Positions 41,114 to 50,744 of a stretch of 64,000 nt of DNA are shown in pieces. Both the position numbers and the translations under genes were made by a program. This DNA comes from Picochlorum sp. 'celeri' (Eukaryota; Chlorophyta; Trebouxiophyceae): positions 1,031,501 through 1,095,500 of the forward strand of contig JAACMV010000016.1 of the NCBI GenBank assembly GCA_010909725.1, written 5' to 3'. The notes under the pieces are model-generated. The model ran no database searches. It was not told the origin of the DNA and worked only from the letters and a program-made list of their open reading frames with translations. Position 1 is the stretch's first letter, and every line of letters starts with the position of its first letter.

Positions 41114-44100
41114 ATGGTACGTTTGTGCATGTGAGAGCGAAGGCGTTGGCCGTGATGAGTGATGGAGATCACCGCTCTGTTTGATACAATCTCACGGGGT
41201 GATGGTGGCATGGTTGCAGTTGACTAAATTTGAAACAAAGAGTAACCGAGTGAAGGGACTCAGTTTCCATCCGAAGAGGCCATGGATATTGGCCTCTCTT
41301 CACAGCGGTGTGGTTCAGTTGTGGGACTACAGGATGGGAACGTTGATTGATCGCTTCGATGAGCATGAGGGGCCTGTTCGAGGAGTGGATTTTCATCCAT
41401 CTCAGCCTCTGTTTGTGTCTGGAGGAGATGATTACAAGATCAAGGTGTGGAACTATAAGCAGAGAAGGTGCTTGTTTACGCTGCTGGGGCATTTGGATTA
41501 CATTCGCACGGTGCAGTTTCACAGCGAGTCTCCGTGGATTGTGAGTGCATCTGATGATCAGACGATTCGTGTTTGGAATTGGCAGTCGAGGACGTGTGCG
41601 GCTGTGTTGACGGGGCATAATCACTATGTGATGTGTGCTCAGTTCCACCCAAAGGAGGATTTGGTGGTTTCTGCCTCGCTGGATCAGACTGTGCGTGTGT
41701 GGGATATTAGCGCGTTGCGGAAGAAGAATGTGACCCCAGGTATGGGTCCGCGCGACGAGCTGTCGATGAGGGCGGCACAGGCGAATGCAGAATTGTTTGG
41801 CAGCGGGGATGCTGTTGTCAAGTATGTGCTGGAGGGACATGACCGTGGTGTGAATTGGGCGTCTTTCCATCCGAGTCTTCCCCTGATTGTGTCAGGAGCT
41901 GATGATAGACAGGTCAAGTTGTGGCGAATGAATGACACAAAGGCGTGGGAGGTTGATACACTGCGGGGGCATGTGAATAATGTGTCGAGTGTGCTGTTCC
42001 ATCCAAAGCAGGATCTCATCATCTCAGATTCTGAGGATAAGTCTCTTCGTGTGTGGGATATGTCCAAGAGAGTCGGTGTGCAGACATTCAGACGTGAACA
42101 TGATCGGTTCTGGATCCTTGCGGCTCATCCTAATATTAATTTGTTGGCTGCCGGGCATGATTCTGGAATGGTGGTGTTCAAATTGGAGCGGGAGAGGCCA
42201 GCCTTTGCCTCGCATGGCACGACGCTGTTCTACATCAAAGACCGGTACATCAGATCGTATGATTTTGCAACTGGAAGAGATGCGCCTTTGACGGCGTTAC
42301 GCCGCAACCCTGCTGCGCTGTACAACCAAGGTGCTCGGTCAATGTCCTACAATCCAGCAGAGAACTCTGCCTTGGTGCAATCTGATGCAGAGGGTGGTAC
42401 CTGGGAACTGTATCCACTGCCAAAAGATGGTTCATCTGTCAGAGATACTGGGGATGTCAAGCGCGGAGATGGATCTTCCACTGTCTTTATTGCTCGCAAC
42501 AGATTTGCTTCTTTTGACAAGTCAAGCAACACGATTGTCGTTCGTGATCTGAGAGGGGACATAACGAAGAAGGTAGCATCTCCATTGCCAGCCACTGAAG
42601 GTATCTTTTATGCTGGTACAGGCATGCTGTTGCTCCGCTCGGAGGAAAAGGTGGCCTTGTTTGATGTGCAGCAGCGCAATGTTGCTGCCGACATTTCTGC
42701 TCCAATGGTCAAGTATGTGGTCTGGAGCGGGGACATGGAACGGGTTGCTTTGCTCTCAAAGCACTCGATCATCATTGCTGATCGAAAGCTCCAGAATACA
42801 GTCACCATTCATGAGACGATCCGAATCAAGAGTGCAGCATGGGATGATGCAGGTGTGCTTGTCTACACCACGTTGAACCACATCAAGTACTGTCTGCCAT
42901 CTGGAGACAGCGGAGTGGTGAGAACTCTCGAATCGCCTGTATACCTTACAAAAGTGCATAATGATATGGTATATTGCTTGGATAGAGAGGCCAAGCCGCG
43001 TGTGGTGCAGATTAACAGTGCAGAATACAAGTTCAAACTTGCCCTGTCAGAGAAGAAATATGATGTTGTTCTGGGAATGATTCGTGCTGGAAAGCTGTGT
43101 GGGGAAGCAATCATTGCCTTTTTGCAGGAAAAGGGTTATCCCGAAGTGGCATTGCACTTTGTGAAGGACGAAAGGATGCGCTTCAATTTGGCCATTGAGT
43201 GTGGAAATATTGAAGTGGCTCTCGAAAGTGCCCAGGCCCTCGACACCAGGGTAATGTGGCAGCGCCTTGGTACAGAAGCTCTTCGCCAAGGAAATTTCAA
43301 GATTGTGGAGTATGCGTATCAGAAAACGAAGGATTATGAACGGCTCTCATTCCTGTATGCCATCACAGGAGACACTGACAAGCTCGCCAAGATGGGCAAG
43401 ATTGCCGAAGTCCGTGGAGACATTGCTTCGGCATTCCACAATGCACTTTATATTGGAGATGCAAAGGAACGTGTCCGCATCTTGAGGGAAGGTGGCCAGC
43501 CGTCATTGGCATATTTGACCGCCTGCACCAATGGTCTTGCAGAGGAGGTGGCAGAGTTGGAGGCTGAGATTGGAGAGGAGAATTTGCCATCCCTCCCAAA
43601 TCCTGCAAACGTTAAGCAACTGAGAATTCCAGTTCCAATCACGAAGGAGGCGAACTGGCCTCTTCTCACAGTGTCAAAGGGATTCTTTGAGAGTCTTGCG
43701 ACAAAGGATGCAGAGAAAGCCAAAGGTGTTGCACAAGCAGCAGCTGCTGTTGCAGATGAGGTTGACCTTTCGGCTGTGGCTGATGCATGGGGTGACGAAG
43801 ACGACGTGCTGGCCATTGGAGACGGTGTCGAGGAAGAAGGAGAAGGTGACATGGGCTTGGGCGAGGAAGGATCTGATGGGTGGGAGATGGAAGATCTTGA
43901 TCTGCCACCTGAGGCTCTGGCAGCTGCAGATGATGTAGGTCTTGATGGAACTGGGGAAGAGTTTGTGTCGCCAAATCCAGGGCCATCCATGGCAAACCAG
44001 TGGTCTACCAATTGCCATCTTCCAGCTGAACAGGTTGCGGCAGGAGCATTTGACACTGCCATGCGCTTGTTGCAGCGCCAGGCCGGTATTTCTCGCTTCG

Positions 44101-44912
44101 AGCCAATGAAAAAGCACTTCCTCGATGTGTTCAGATGCAGTCATGGGTGCCAGCCAGGTTTATCTGGGCTGCCATCTATGACGATTCCATTGAATAGAGG
44201 ATGGGATCCAGAGGTAGATGCACAAAACTTGTGTGCACCAGCCCTCCCACTGTCCCTCCCATTGCAGGAAGAGAGATTGGTTAAATCATACCGTTTGGTT
44301 ACGGAGGGTAAATTCGCCGATGCATTGTCATCATTTGATGAAATCCTGCACTCTATTCCATTGCTGGTGGTTGATTCCAGGAAGGAAGCAGATGAAGTCA
44401 AGGAGCTGCTGTCTATTGCTCGGGACTATAACATTGCATTGAGAGTAGAATTAAAGCGCCGAGAAGTCAAGAGCGAGCCAACAAGGGCCGCAGAGCTGGC
44501 AGCTTACTTCACACACTGCAACCTTCAAAGGGTGCATGCTGCGCTGAGTTTGAGAAGTGCAATGACGACCTTCTTCAAGCTGAAGAACTACAACACCTGT
44601 GCGACCTTCTGCAGACGGCTGTTGGAGTTACAGCCTGATGAAAAGATGGCCACACAGGCCAGACAAGTGCTGGCAGCATGTGAGAAGAATCCAGTGGATG
44701 AGGTTCAGCTGGACTATGATCCAAGAAATCCGTTTGACATATGCTCGGTCACATTCTCTCCAATATACAAAGGCAATGCATTTGTAGAGGATCCATATAC
44801 AAAAGCCAAGTTCAAGCCAGAATGTGAGGGTCAAGTTTCCCCAGTTGGCAATGTTGCTGTGATTGGGGATCAATCCTCAGGACTGGTCTTGTGCAAAGCA
44901 CAGTTGAAGTAA
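41114..44912 (+). CDS. COPA: Coatomer subunit alpha (alpha-COP)
   Basis: Exon 1 is the ATG alone (41114-41116), followed by a GTACGT donor and a 103-bp intron; exon 2 is 41220-44912. The joined start MLTKFETKSNRVKGLSFHPK is the textbook alpha-COP N-terminus, which supports this model over the alternative ATG at 41202. Total 1231 residues, normal length. Seven-blade WD40 propeller (for example WILASLHSGVVQLWDYRMGT, FVSGGDDYKIKVWNYK, IVSGADDRQVKLWRMND), second propeller and solenoid, then the C-terminal domain ending QSSGLVLCKAQLK. It binds KKXX cargo signals and forms COPI coats at the Golgi. GC is about 45% in the sampled line 41401-41460, unlike the Fanzor next door. TGTAA lies at 44924-44928. 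Confidence 0.97.
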
Positions 44913-44916
44913 GTCG

Positions 44917-44929
44917 TTTACAATGTAAA
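44917..44929. terminator. Palindromic polyadenylation signal shared by COPA and SURF6
   Basis: TTTACA-A-TGTAAA reads TGTAA on both strands. It lies 5 bp after the COPA stop (plus) and 12 bp after the SURF6 stop (minus), so a single 13-bp element could end both convergent transcripts. TGTAA is the established poly(A) signal of Chlamydomonas and related green algae. Confidence 0.65.
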
Positions 44930-44940
44930 ATCTATTGCAA

Positions 44941-45945
44941 TCATTTTTTCTTTGCACCAATAAATTCCTTCTTTCTACCCTCGAACCCTGCGCGAAGAAG
45001 TTTCTTCTCTCGTCGTTCCTTCTTTGCAGCCTTTTTCGAGTCAATCCTTGCCTGAATATTATCTCGCCTCTTCTGCTGCCGCTGACTCTGCTTTTCCTTG
45101 ACCTTTTCAGTTCTCTCTGCCCATGCCTGTGACTTTTTCTCTCGCAGCTTCTCGTCCTTTTTGATTGACTTCTTGAGCAACTTTGGATCATCCAGCACCT
45201 TTTCCCCATGAGCTCGTGCCAGAGCAGCTTTCCATGCCCTCTTCTTCTCCTCCTCTTTGCTCAAAACCTTTTCCTTATCCTTCTCCACCTTTTCCAAAAT
45301 TTCTTGCTTCGAAAGTTTGTTCTTCTTCTTGAGACCATCCTCCTGACCAAAGTCTAATTTCCCAAAGGAAAACTCAGATCCTGTGGCCTTCTTGGGAGTA
45401 TTCACCCCCTGTTGCTTCTTCTCTACCACTTTTTCTGATCCCTTCTTACTATTCTTTGCTAGCCTATCTACCTTTGAAATCTTCTGCCGAGCCTGTTTCT
45501 GCTGGACCGCAGCCTTCTTCCTACCCACCTGAAGAGCCCCATCCTTCCACTCCTTTGCCGATTTCACCTTTTCGCTATTTTCCTCCGCCTTACGCTGCAT
45601 ACGCATCTCTTCCAACTTTTTTTTCAATCGTTGTCGAAGATCCTCCTTATCAGGAAACCCATTCTGATGATGTACAGGCGCCCCTTCATCACTTGCCAGA
45701 GCCTGCTTCCTCTCCATCTCCTGCTTCTTCAGGGCCTCCACAGTACCTCCAGCCTGATCAGGATCCAACTTTACCCTCTTGTTATCCTTATGCTTTCTCT
45801 TAAACTCCTCCCGAATAGCTTCCCGCTTCGTCTTTTCCAGAAAACGCATCGCTATGGGCCCCTCCTCAGGAACCAAATAGTGCTTCGCAGGAATAAGATC
45901 CACGAGGCGGTCAAAAAAGACCGCCCGTTGGCTATATACTTCCAT
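44941..45945 (-). CDS. SURF6/Rrp14-like nucleolar ribosome-biogenesis protein
   Basis: Intronless, 334 residues, extremely Lys/Glu-rich. The N-terminus (FFDRLVDLIPAKHYL) and the C-terminal SURF6 helix region (KKRAWKAALARAHGEKVLDD, PKLLKKSIKKDEKLREKKSQ, AWAERTEKVKEKQSQRQQKR, RDNIQARIDSKK) are diagnostic: WxxAxxRAxGxKVxDDxxLLKK followed by W..R. A central SEFSFGKLDF motif is also typical. It acts in the nucleolus in pre-rRNA processing of both subunits. Convergent with COPA; stops are about 28 bp apart. Confidence 0.9.
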   Translation of the reverse strand: MEVYSQRAVFFDRLVDLIPAKHYLVPEEGPIAMRFLEKTKREAIREEFKRKHKDNKRVKLDPDQAGGTVEALKKQEMERKQALASDEGAPVHHQNGFPDKEDLRQRLKKKLEEMRMQRKAEENSEKVKSAKEWKDGALQVGRKKAAVQQKQARQKISKVDRLAKNSKKGSEKVVEKKQQGVNTPKKATGSEFSFGKLDFGQEDGLKKKNKLSKQEILEKVEKDKEKVLSKEEEKKRAWKAALARAHGEKVLDDPKLLKKSIKKDEKLREKKSQAWAERTEKVKEKQSQRQQKRRDNIQARIDSKKAAKKERREKKLLRAGFEGRKKEFIGAKKK

Positions 45946-46295
45946 CTATCTTCTACTTACGTTTTACAAACGCCTTGCACTCCAAGCTCGCTGACACGTT
46001 CCACAGAAGCGACACAATGTGGCATGCACTCTCGTCCAAAACCAAAAATATGCCCGCCAACGATATGGTTCTATGAATCAATTCAATTGATTTGATTCAT
46101 CCATGCATCGAATCTCGTCCATAATGCATCAGGACATTGTCTCATTTCCAAATTCTTCCATGTGGAAGATCTCTATATTAGTATAGAGATCTTCTCTCAG
46201 GTAGCTGAGAGAGAAAGAAAGATGTGGCTACACAGTCATGATACATTCCATGATTCTAAGCAGTCTCTCCTACATACCGTAAATTTGGAAATTAC
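45946..46295. other. Divergent spacer SURF6 / EngB
   Basis: 350 bp without a gene, containing the paired hairpins listed separately. It must carry both promoters. Confidence 0.4.
46165..46211. repeat. Two adjoining perfect hairpins
   Basis: GAAGATCTCTATA (46165-46177) pairs with TATAGAGATCTTC (46182-46194) around a 4-nt loop TTAG. Directly after it, CTCTCAG (46194-46200) pairs with CTGAGAG (46205-46211) around GTAG. They lie in the 350-bp divergent spacer between SURF6 and the EngB gene, about 85 bp before the EngB ATG. This could be a structured RNA, a MITE relic or a regulatory dyad. Confidence 0.5.
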
Positions 46296-47385
46296 ATGAC
46301 CACGCCTGCATCCATAATGCTGCAACAACGAGTCCTGTCCAGACTCTTGTTGCTCCAACAACAGTCAGAAAGGACAACTGGCTGTCACCCACGCCATTTG
46401 ATGACCCTGCTTCGCCATGAACGGAGCACCATAGCGCATTCTAGAAAGAAGAATATATTCACGGATCCAGGGCATGTGGACGATGAGCTCAAGGTACGCG
46501 AGTTCAATGCATGTACACACACATGTGCCATGTCACGAATGTGACCTACCCACGGGACGATAATTTCAATGTGGGCGCCTTCTTTTGCAGAATCTTTATA
46601 GCAGCAGTAGATTTAATGACGACGATGACGATGACGAGAGCATACACGGGACGCCTGTTCACCAGGAAGTGGATGAGAGTACCTTGTTGCAATCAACGTC
46701 CATCAGTTCCGACAATGACGGCAGTGGAGGCGGAGCAGGAGGAGCAGGAAAGATGCCAAAACCGAAACAAGCTAGGGTCAAATCTGCCGAGTTCATCAAG
46801 AGTAGCGTTCGAGTGGAGGACTGCCCACCTCCCACGTACCCAGAATTTGCAGTGATAGGAAGGAGTAACGTGGGGAAATCGTCCCTCATCAACCTGTTGA
46901 CTGGTAGGAATGCATTAGCCATGGTCTCAAAGACCCCTGGTAAAACAAAATGCATCAATCACTTTTTGATTAACAAATCATGGTACCTTGTTGATCTGCC
47001 AGGGTATGGGTATGCCCGCACCAGTAAAGAGAACATCATGGGGTGGAACAAGTTTACGCGCGAGTATTTTGCCAATAGAGAAACATTAGTATCTGTTCTC
47101 CTGCTGATTGATGCTAGCATCCCTCCCATGGATATTGACATCCAGTGTGCATCCTGGTTTGGGGAGTCAGAGATTCCTTTTACAATTGTGTACACAAAGC
47201 TGGATAAGAAGAAGAAGGGATGCCCACCCGCCGAAGAGAACATTCGAGAGTTTGAAGAGAGGCTCTTGGAGCAGTGGGAATCGCTTCCAGTGACCCTCAG
47301 GACAAGTTCCAAAGCTGGACTAGGGAAGAATGGGGTGTTGCAGCATATTGCACAACTGAGAGCTCTATACCACCAGGAGGCGTAA
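46296..47385 (+). CDS. EngB/YihA-family GTPase, organelle-targeted
   Basis: Exons 46296-46493 and 46591-47385 (97-bp phase-0 intron) encode 330 residues. The N-terminus is basic and Leu/Gln/Arg-rich (QQRVLSRLLLLQQQSERTTG), fitting mitochondrial or plastid import. An acidic stretch (six Asp) follows the intron. GTPase motifs: G1 GRSNVGKSSLIN, G2 KTPGKTKCINHF, G3 DLPGYGYA, G4 YTKLDKKKKG and G5-like RTSSKAGLGK. EngB proteins assist large ribosomal subunit assembly in bacteria and organelles. The core has the expected length of about 200 residues. A TGTAA overlaps the position right after the stop (47386-47390). Confidence 0.93.
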
Positions 47386-47415
47386 TGTAATATTTTTTAA
47401 TCGTTTAATATCAAT

Positions 47416-48774
47416 ATGAGAGTCACAGTATCGACATTTGATGATCGTTTAGTCAACGTAGAGGTGAGGAAGAAAATTTGATTTTCAAAAAATGTTACTG
47501 CATGGTACTAAGGTTGATCTGGTTCCTATAGATTGATGAAAATGAATCCCTGTCTACATTTAAAGCTATTTTGGAGGCAGAGACTGGGGTGCCGAGCGGT
47601 CAGCAGGTTTTGTACTTGGGTGGCAAGGTGTTGGTGAGTGGTCCTAGCGATACCAAGACATTGGCGGACTTGGGGTTGGCGGATGATGATGTTGTTACGT
47701 TGGAAAAGGCATTGCCTGAGGGAGAAGGACAGCGTTCTTCAGTGGCGGCTCCTAGGATGAATGCTGATGGTAGTTGTGAGAACCCTGAACAACTCATGGC
47801 ACTGTTGTCGCAAGACCCTGTGGGGTTACAAAGACTTCCGCCTTCTATTCGGGAGACGATAGAATCCAATAATGTAGAGGGTTTTCAGAGAGCATTGATT
47901 GAGTTGACAGCGGCGAGGAAAAAGGCTGCTGAAGAGGAGGCTCGATTTATGAGGTTGGCAGCAGAAGATCCCATGAACCCAGAGGTTCAGGCGAAATTAG
48001 AGGAGGCTATTCAGCAGAAGAATATCGCTGAGAATTTCGAAAATGCTATAGAGCATAACCCAGAGGCATTTGCGTCAGTAGTGATGCTGTATGTGAACAT
48101 GGAGGTGAATGGATCTCCGTTAAAGGCATTTGTTGATAGTGGTGCTCAAATGACAATCATGTGCGTCCCGGTGATGATTCCGTCTTTAAATTTTCTTGTT
48201 CTCATGAAATGTAGTTGTTATATATTCCAGGAGCAAGAGCTGTGCGGAGAAATGTGGCATTCTGAGGCTCATGGATACCAGGTTTCGAGGGACAGCTGTC
48301 GGTGTGGGCAAGGCTGAAATCTTGGGGAGAGTCCATATGGCTCCATTGAAAGCTGGAGGAGAGCATATTCCGGTCTCTATTACGGTCCTTGACCAGGAGG
48401 GAATGGATTTTTTGTTTGGCCTGGACAATTTGAAACGACACCAGTGCAATATTGATTTACAGGCCAATTGCCTCCGTTTCCCAGCGTTGAAGATTGAGCT
48501 ACCATTCTTGTCGGAACATGAAATTCCAAAGAATATTTTTACAGAAGCACAGCAGCAAGCTCAGGCAGAACAGAGCGCCCAACCTGTTCCACCACCACAG
48601 CAGCAGCGGCAGCAGCAAAGCACCCAACCTGCTGTGCCACAGCAACAGGAATTTAGTTCAGAAAAGATCAATGTATTAATGCAATTAGGATTTACGAGAG
48701 AAAAATGCATTGCAGCTCTGAGAGCGGCGGGAGGAAACGAGGAAATGGCAGCCAGCTTGCTGTTTAGCATGTGA
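47416..48774 (+). CDS. DDI1: DDI1, ubiquitin shuttle with retroviral-like aspartic protease
   Basis: Three exons (47416-47463, 47532-48160, 48231-48774; introns 68 and 70 bp, phases 0 and 2) encode 406 residues. Exon 1 plus early exon 2 form the ubiquitin-like domain (MRVTVSTFDDRLVNVEIDEN). The protease domain has the active-site motif KAFVDSGAQMT near residue 217; the second intron falls right after it, and splicing gives TIMSKSCAEKCGILRLMDTR, matching the family. A Gln-rich linker and a C-terminal UBA domain (INVLMQLGFTREKCIAALRA) follow. DDI1 cleaves heavily ubiquitinated substrates and activates proteasome-gene factors in animals. All three domains are intact. Confidence 0.95.
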
Positions 48775-48784
48775 CAGCCTGGCA

Positions 48785-48815
48785 CTGACAGGTCAGCCTG
48801 GCCTTGCTTGGCCAG
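48785..48815. terminator. Two hairpins immediately 3' of DDI1
   Basis: Starting 10 nt after the stop, CTGAC (48785-48789) pairs with GTCAG (48792-48796). CTGGCC (48798-48803) pairs with GGCCAG (48810-48815) across TTGCTT. This is the same kind of stop-proximal structure as seen near 25850 and 63480; it is a candidate mRNA 3'-end element. Confidence 0.4.
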
Positions 48816-48948
48816 TCCTAGAATTCTTCCTAGATTGCTCGCATGGTACGCATTTATCCATGGAGAACACCCATCTGCCGTCACTCGACAGTCAAAAAGA
48901 TATATATTACATTATTGTAAGAGTCATACGTACAAAACAACAGCAGGG

Positions 48949-49650
48949 ATGTCGGACGAGAAAGTGAGCCAAGGGTGTGGTGGGTTTGCCAAGAGGTTTT
49001 CCCCCAAAACCGAACCGGAAACCTCTTTAAAGCTTCGCGCAGGTGTGGCTCTCCCTCATGTTACGTTACCAACTACCGAGGTATGATACATTTGATCCAG
49101 CAAATGCCTGCTGCTCCGTACCACCTAAGACAGATCACCTTGTTCACTGCAGGGAGGCAAAGTGGAGATTGGGGCACCCACGGGGCGATGGCAGCTTGTC
49201 ATAGCGTACAGAGGCAAGCATGATTCTCTTGATCTGACATATCTCGCTGCACTTCAGCATTTGATGCCAGAGTTTGAGGAGTTGAGCGTTGATGTGGTTG
49301 CTGTGTCAGCTGATACAAGGAACAAGGCATGCTCCTTTGTGGATGACCTCCGTGGAGCCGTTCTTGCCGTGAGTCCAGATACCAAGGCGGCAAGAATCAT
49401 GTTTAAAGTTGCATACGGAATGAACGAGCAACAGATGAGGCGCTGGGGTCTCTACATCTCCAGGCCATTAAGCCCTGATGAGACGGTGAACCTCTTCAGT
49501 GAACCAGCCGTGTTTCTTGTAAACCCTGCAGGTCTCATTCACGCCATGGTCTACTCGAATGCTACCTTTGCTAGGCCAGACCTGAAACAGATCATCCAGG
49601 GAATCAAAATGGTACAAGACCAAAAGATGCCAATCAGAGGAACATTTTGA
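48949..49650 (+). CDS. Peroxiredoxin-like protein lacking the peroxidatic cysteine
   Basis: Exons 48949-49080 and 49153-49650 (72-bp phase-0 intron) encode 209 residues of AhpC/TSA-like thioredoxin fold: LRAGVALPHVTLPTTEGGKV, GRWQLVIAYRGKHDSLDLTY, VDVVAVSADTRNKACSFVDD, WGLYISRP and AVFLVNPAGLIHAMVYSNAT. In active members the segment RGKHDSLDLTYL reads roughly RGxHCPxCxxYL; here the peroxidatic Cys position is Asp and the second Cys is also absent. It is therefore unlikely to reduce peroxides and may be a sensor, a chaperone or a specialised protein. The start is chosen by the ATG before a conserved spliced frame. Confidence 0.8.
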
Positions 49651-49675
49651 GCATTTCAAACATTTACATGTACAT

Positions 49676-50509
49676 TCATGAGTGTGGAACAAATTCACTG
49701 GCTAAATGAGAGAGCTGGGTTTGATCTTCTTTTTCAAACGTCTCCATTGACTGAATCAAATGCTCTTTCAACTTGCTCACCTCGACGTGTATACTGTTTA
49801 GGATGTTTCTCTTCTTTGCCAAATCTGATGCAATGGAATCCCGCTCAGATTTCAATGCAGCCAATTCCCCCAAGCATGTTTTCCTCCTCTCAACCTCATG
49901 CTTCAATCTATCAATCATCAATTGATGCGCAGCATCCTCTACACCACTTGCAACCTCCTCTACATCCATCTCCTCCTTCCCACTCTCCCCACTCTTTCCC
50001 TCCACATCCATCACCTGCTCACCTTCCTCCACATCCTCCATCACCTCTTCTTCTTCTTCTTCCTTTACCTCGGCCTCCTTCAACGTCAGATACTCTTCCT
50101 CTGACACCAATTCCAACTCCTCAGGGGTATACTGAGACGTGTATGATCTGCATGCCTGAATTTCCCTCTGATAATGCTGCTTCTCATACAACAGATTTTG
50201 CAGATGTAGACTCGAGGTATCTAATTCAGACTTTACACCGGCAGTCTCCTCTCGAAGCCCCTCCACCACCTCACACAGGGCCCTATGGTGTCGCTTGAGA
50301 TTTAAAATCTGCACTATTCCCGCACTATACAACTCATCCGCTGACGTCGCCTCGTTAATATGAGATATCTCTTCTATTACTTTATTAATTTCCTCTACTG
50401 CAGTCCGAGCATGCTGGAACAGCTCCGCATGTTCAGTCTTCTTCAAGTCAGTCACGTCCCCCGCTCCCTCCTCCTTTTTCTGCCCCGCTTTTCTGCCTTT
50501 TGTTTTCAT
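49676..50509 (-). CDS. THOC5: THO complex subunit 5 homologue (short form)
   Basis: 277 residues from ATG 50509. A basic start (MKTKGRKAGQKKE) is followed by long helices. The THOC5 hallmark LDTSSLHLQNLLYEKQHYQR with downstream ELELVSEEEYL matches the animal and plant block (LQLQNLLYE...H.QKEI...LVSLEEF). A strongly acidic insert and a C-terminal coiled coil complete it. THOC5 belongs to the THO/TREX complex for mRNA export and R-loop avoidance. The long C-terminal part of human THOC5 (683 residues) is missing; some algal and fungal forms are short. Minus-strand TGTAA at 49664-49668 follows within 8 bp. Convergent with the peroxiredoxin-like gene. Confidence 0.8.
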   Translation of the reverse strand: MKTKGRKAGQKKEEGAGDVTDLKKTEHAELFQHARTAVEEINKVIEEISHINEATSADELYSAGIVQILNLKRHHRALCEVVEGLREETAGVKSELDTSSLHLQNLLYEKQHYQREIQACRSYTSQYTPEELELVSEEEYLTLKEAEVKEEEEEEVMEDVEEGEQVMDVEGKSGESGKEEMDVEEVASGVEDAAHQLMIDRLKHEVERRKTCLGELAALKSERDSIASDLAKKRNILNSIHVEVSKLKEHLIQSMETFEKEDQTQLSHLASEFVPHS

Positions 50510-50744
50510 GTTTTTCGCGATTGTTTTATAATTCACCCGATCCTTGGGTCAAAGCTCGATGATGCATGGATTCCTCTTTACAAATTCCCACAATGTATCT
50601 TTTTAAGGAGGCCAAGAAGCAGATCCACATAAATAACCCATGATTCTTGCATGGAATCAGATGAATGATTGTTTTATTGTTGATAAAAGAAACCAATGGG
50701 TGATAGAGATCGGTGTGTAACGCATTGACAGAATTCGTGTCAGG

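Noticed and set aside
41202..41219. ATG 41202 as the alpha-COP start
   Set aside because: It would add MVAWLQ-type residues; the spliced ATG-only exon gives the exact conserved N-terminus.
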